Below are positions 63,931 through 64,000 of a DNA stretch of 64,000 bases, one piece after another. The notes below the pieces were generated by a model. It saw only the letters and a program-made list of their open reading frames with translations, was not told the origin of the DNA and made no database searches. Origin of the DNA: Cristatella mucedo (taxonomy: Eukaryota; Bryozoa; Phylactolaemata; Cristatellidae); assembly GCA_009760855.2 (NCBI GenBank), contig WPIO01000030.1:4510967-4574966 (forward strand), written 5' to 3'. The translations under genes and the position numbers were made by a program. Positions within the stretch are counted from its first letter, which is position 1, and each line of letters begins with the position of its first letter.

Positions 63931-63934
63931 CCTA

Positions 63935-64000
63935 AAGTACAAATGACTGTCGTCCGCCAAAAAGTGAAAGCCTAGATTTCGCTTGCCAATGACCTCGGAA
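63935..64000 (-). mobile_element. LINE family 1 fragment running off the right edge
   Basis: The plus strand ACTGTCGTCCGCC and AAGTGAAAGCCTAGATTTCG matches the motif C region at 39.53 kb (minus-strand FHFYADD). Confidence 0.6.

Overview
This is a window of animal (metazoan) nuclear DNA. The evidence is one intron-split VAP gene with GT-AG introns, L2/CR1-type non-LTR retrotransposons with microsatellite tails, tRNA-derived SINEs and long dinucleotide repeats. An invertebrate is likely, but the sequence alone does not fix the phylum. I found no bacterial genes, rRNA, free-standing tRNA genes or CRISPR.

Bases 1-17.1 kb hold the only host gene I can support: a VAP (VAMP-associated protein, VAPA/VAPB family) gene on the minus strand. 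Six coding exons join in phase to 200 codons: a complete MSP domain with the FFAT-binding core, a Pro-rich linker and the start of the coiled coil. The C-terminal exon(s) with the membrane anchor lie left of base 1. The introns carry LINE fragments, SINEs, a C23 run, an AT repeat and an AC repeat of about 230 bp. The first coding exon ends at 17085. A short overlapping upstream ORF and two CCAAT motifs lie upstream of it.

Bases 17.1-64 kb contain no recognisable host gene and are a graveyard of transposons. Two L2-like LINE families dominate. Family 1 has an (ATT)n tail and a 3' hairpin of the AAGCGCC...GGCGCTT type. Family 2 has a TACATTACA-type tail. The best copies are family 1 at 38.4-40.3 kb and 18.1-19.2 kb (minus) and family 2 at 29.0-31.5 kb (plus), 35.7-37.9 kb (minus) and 42.2-47.9 kb (minus). 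The last keeps an uninterrupted APE endonuclease ORF. Two tRNA-derived SINE families are scattered through the window. SINE-A ends in a tail that closely resembles the family-1 LINE tail, which suggests it is mobilised by that LINE.

The most informative locus is 42.2-47.9 kb. A family-2 LINE has been interrupted by a family-1 LINE fragment and by two solo LTRs of one family in opposite orientation. Each LTR has its own 4-bp target-site duplication, and one LTR later received a SINE-A. A second copy of the LINE near 37.53 kb shows the uninterrupted sequence at one insertion point. Smaller items include a 25-bp palindrome, an 11-bp inverted repeat, short tandem repeats, a possible hAT end and a few unrecognised ORFs.

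Coordinates of repeat fragments are by eye and may be off by tens of bases. Exon borders and LTR borders were read base by base.
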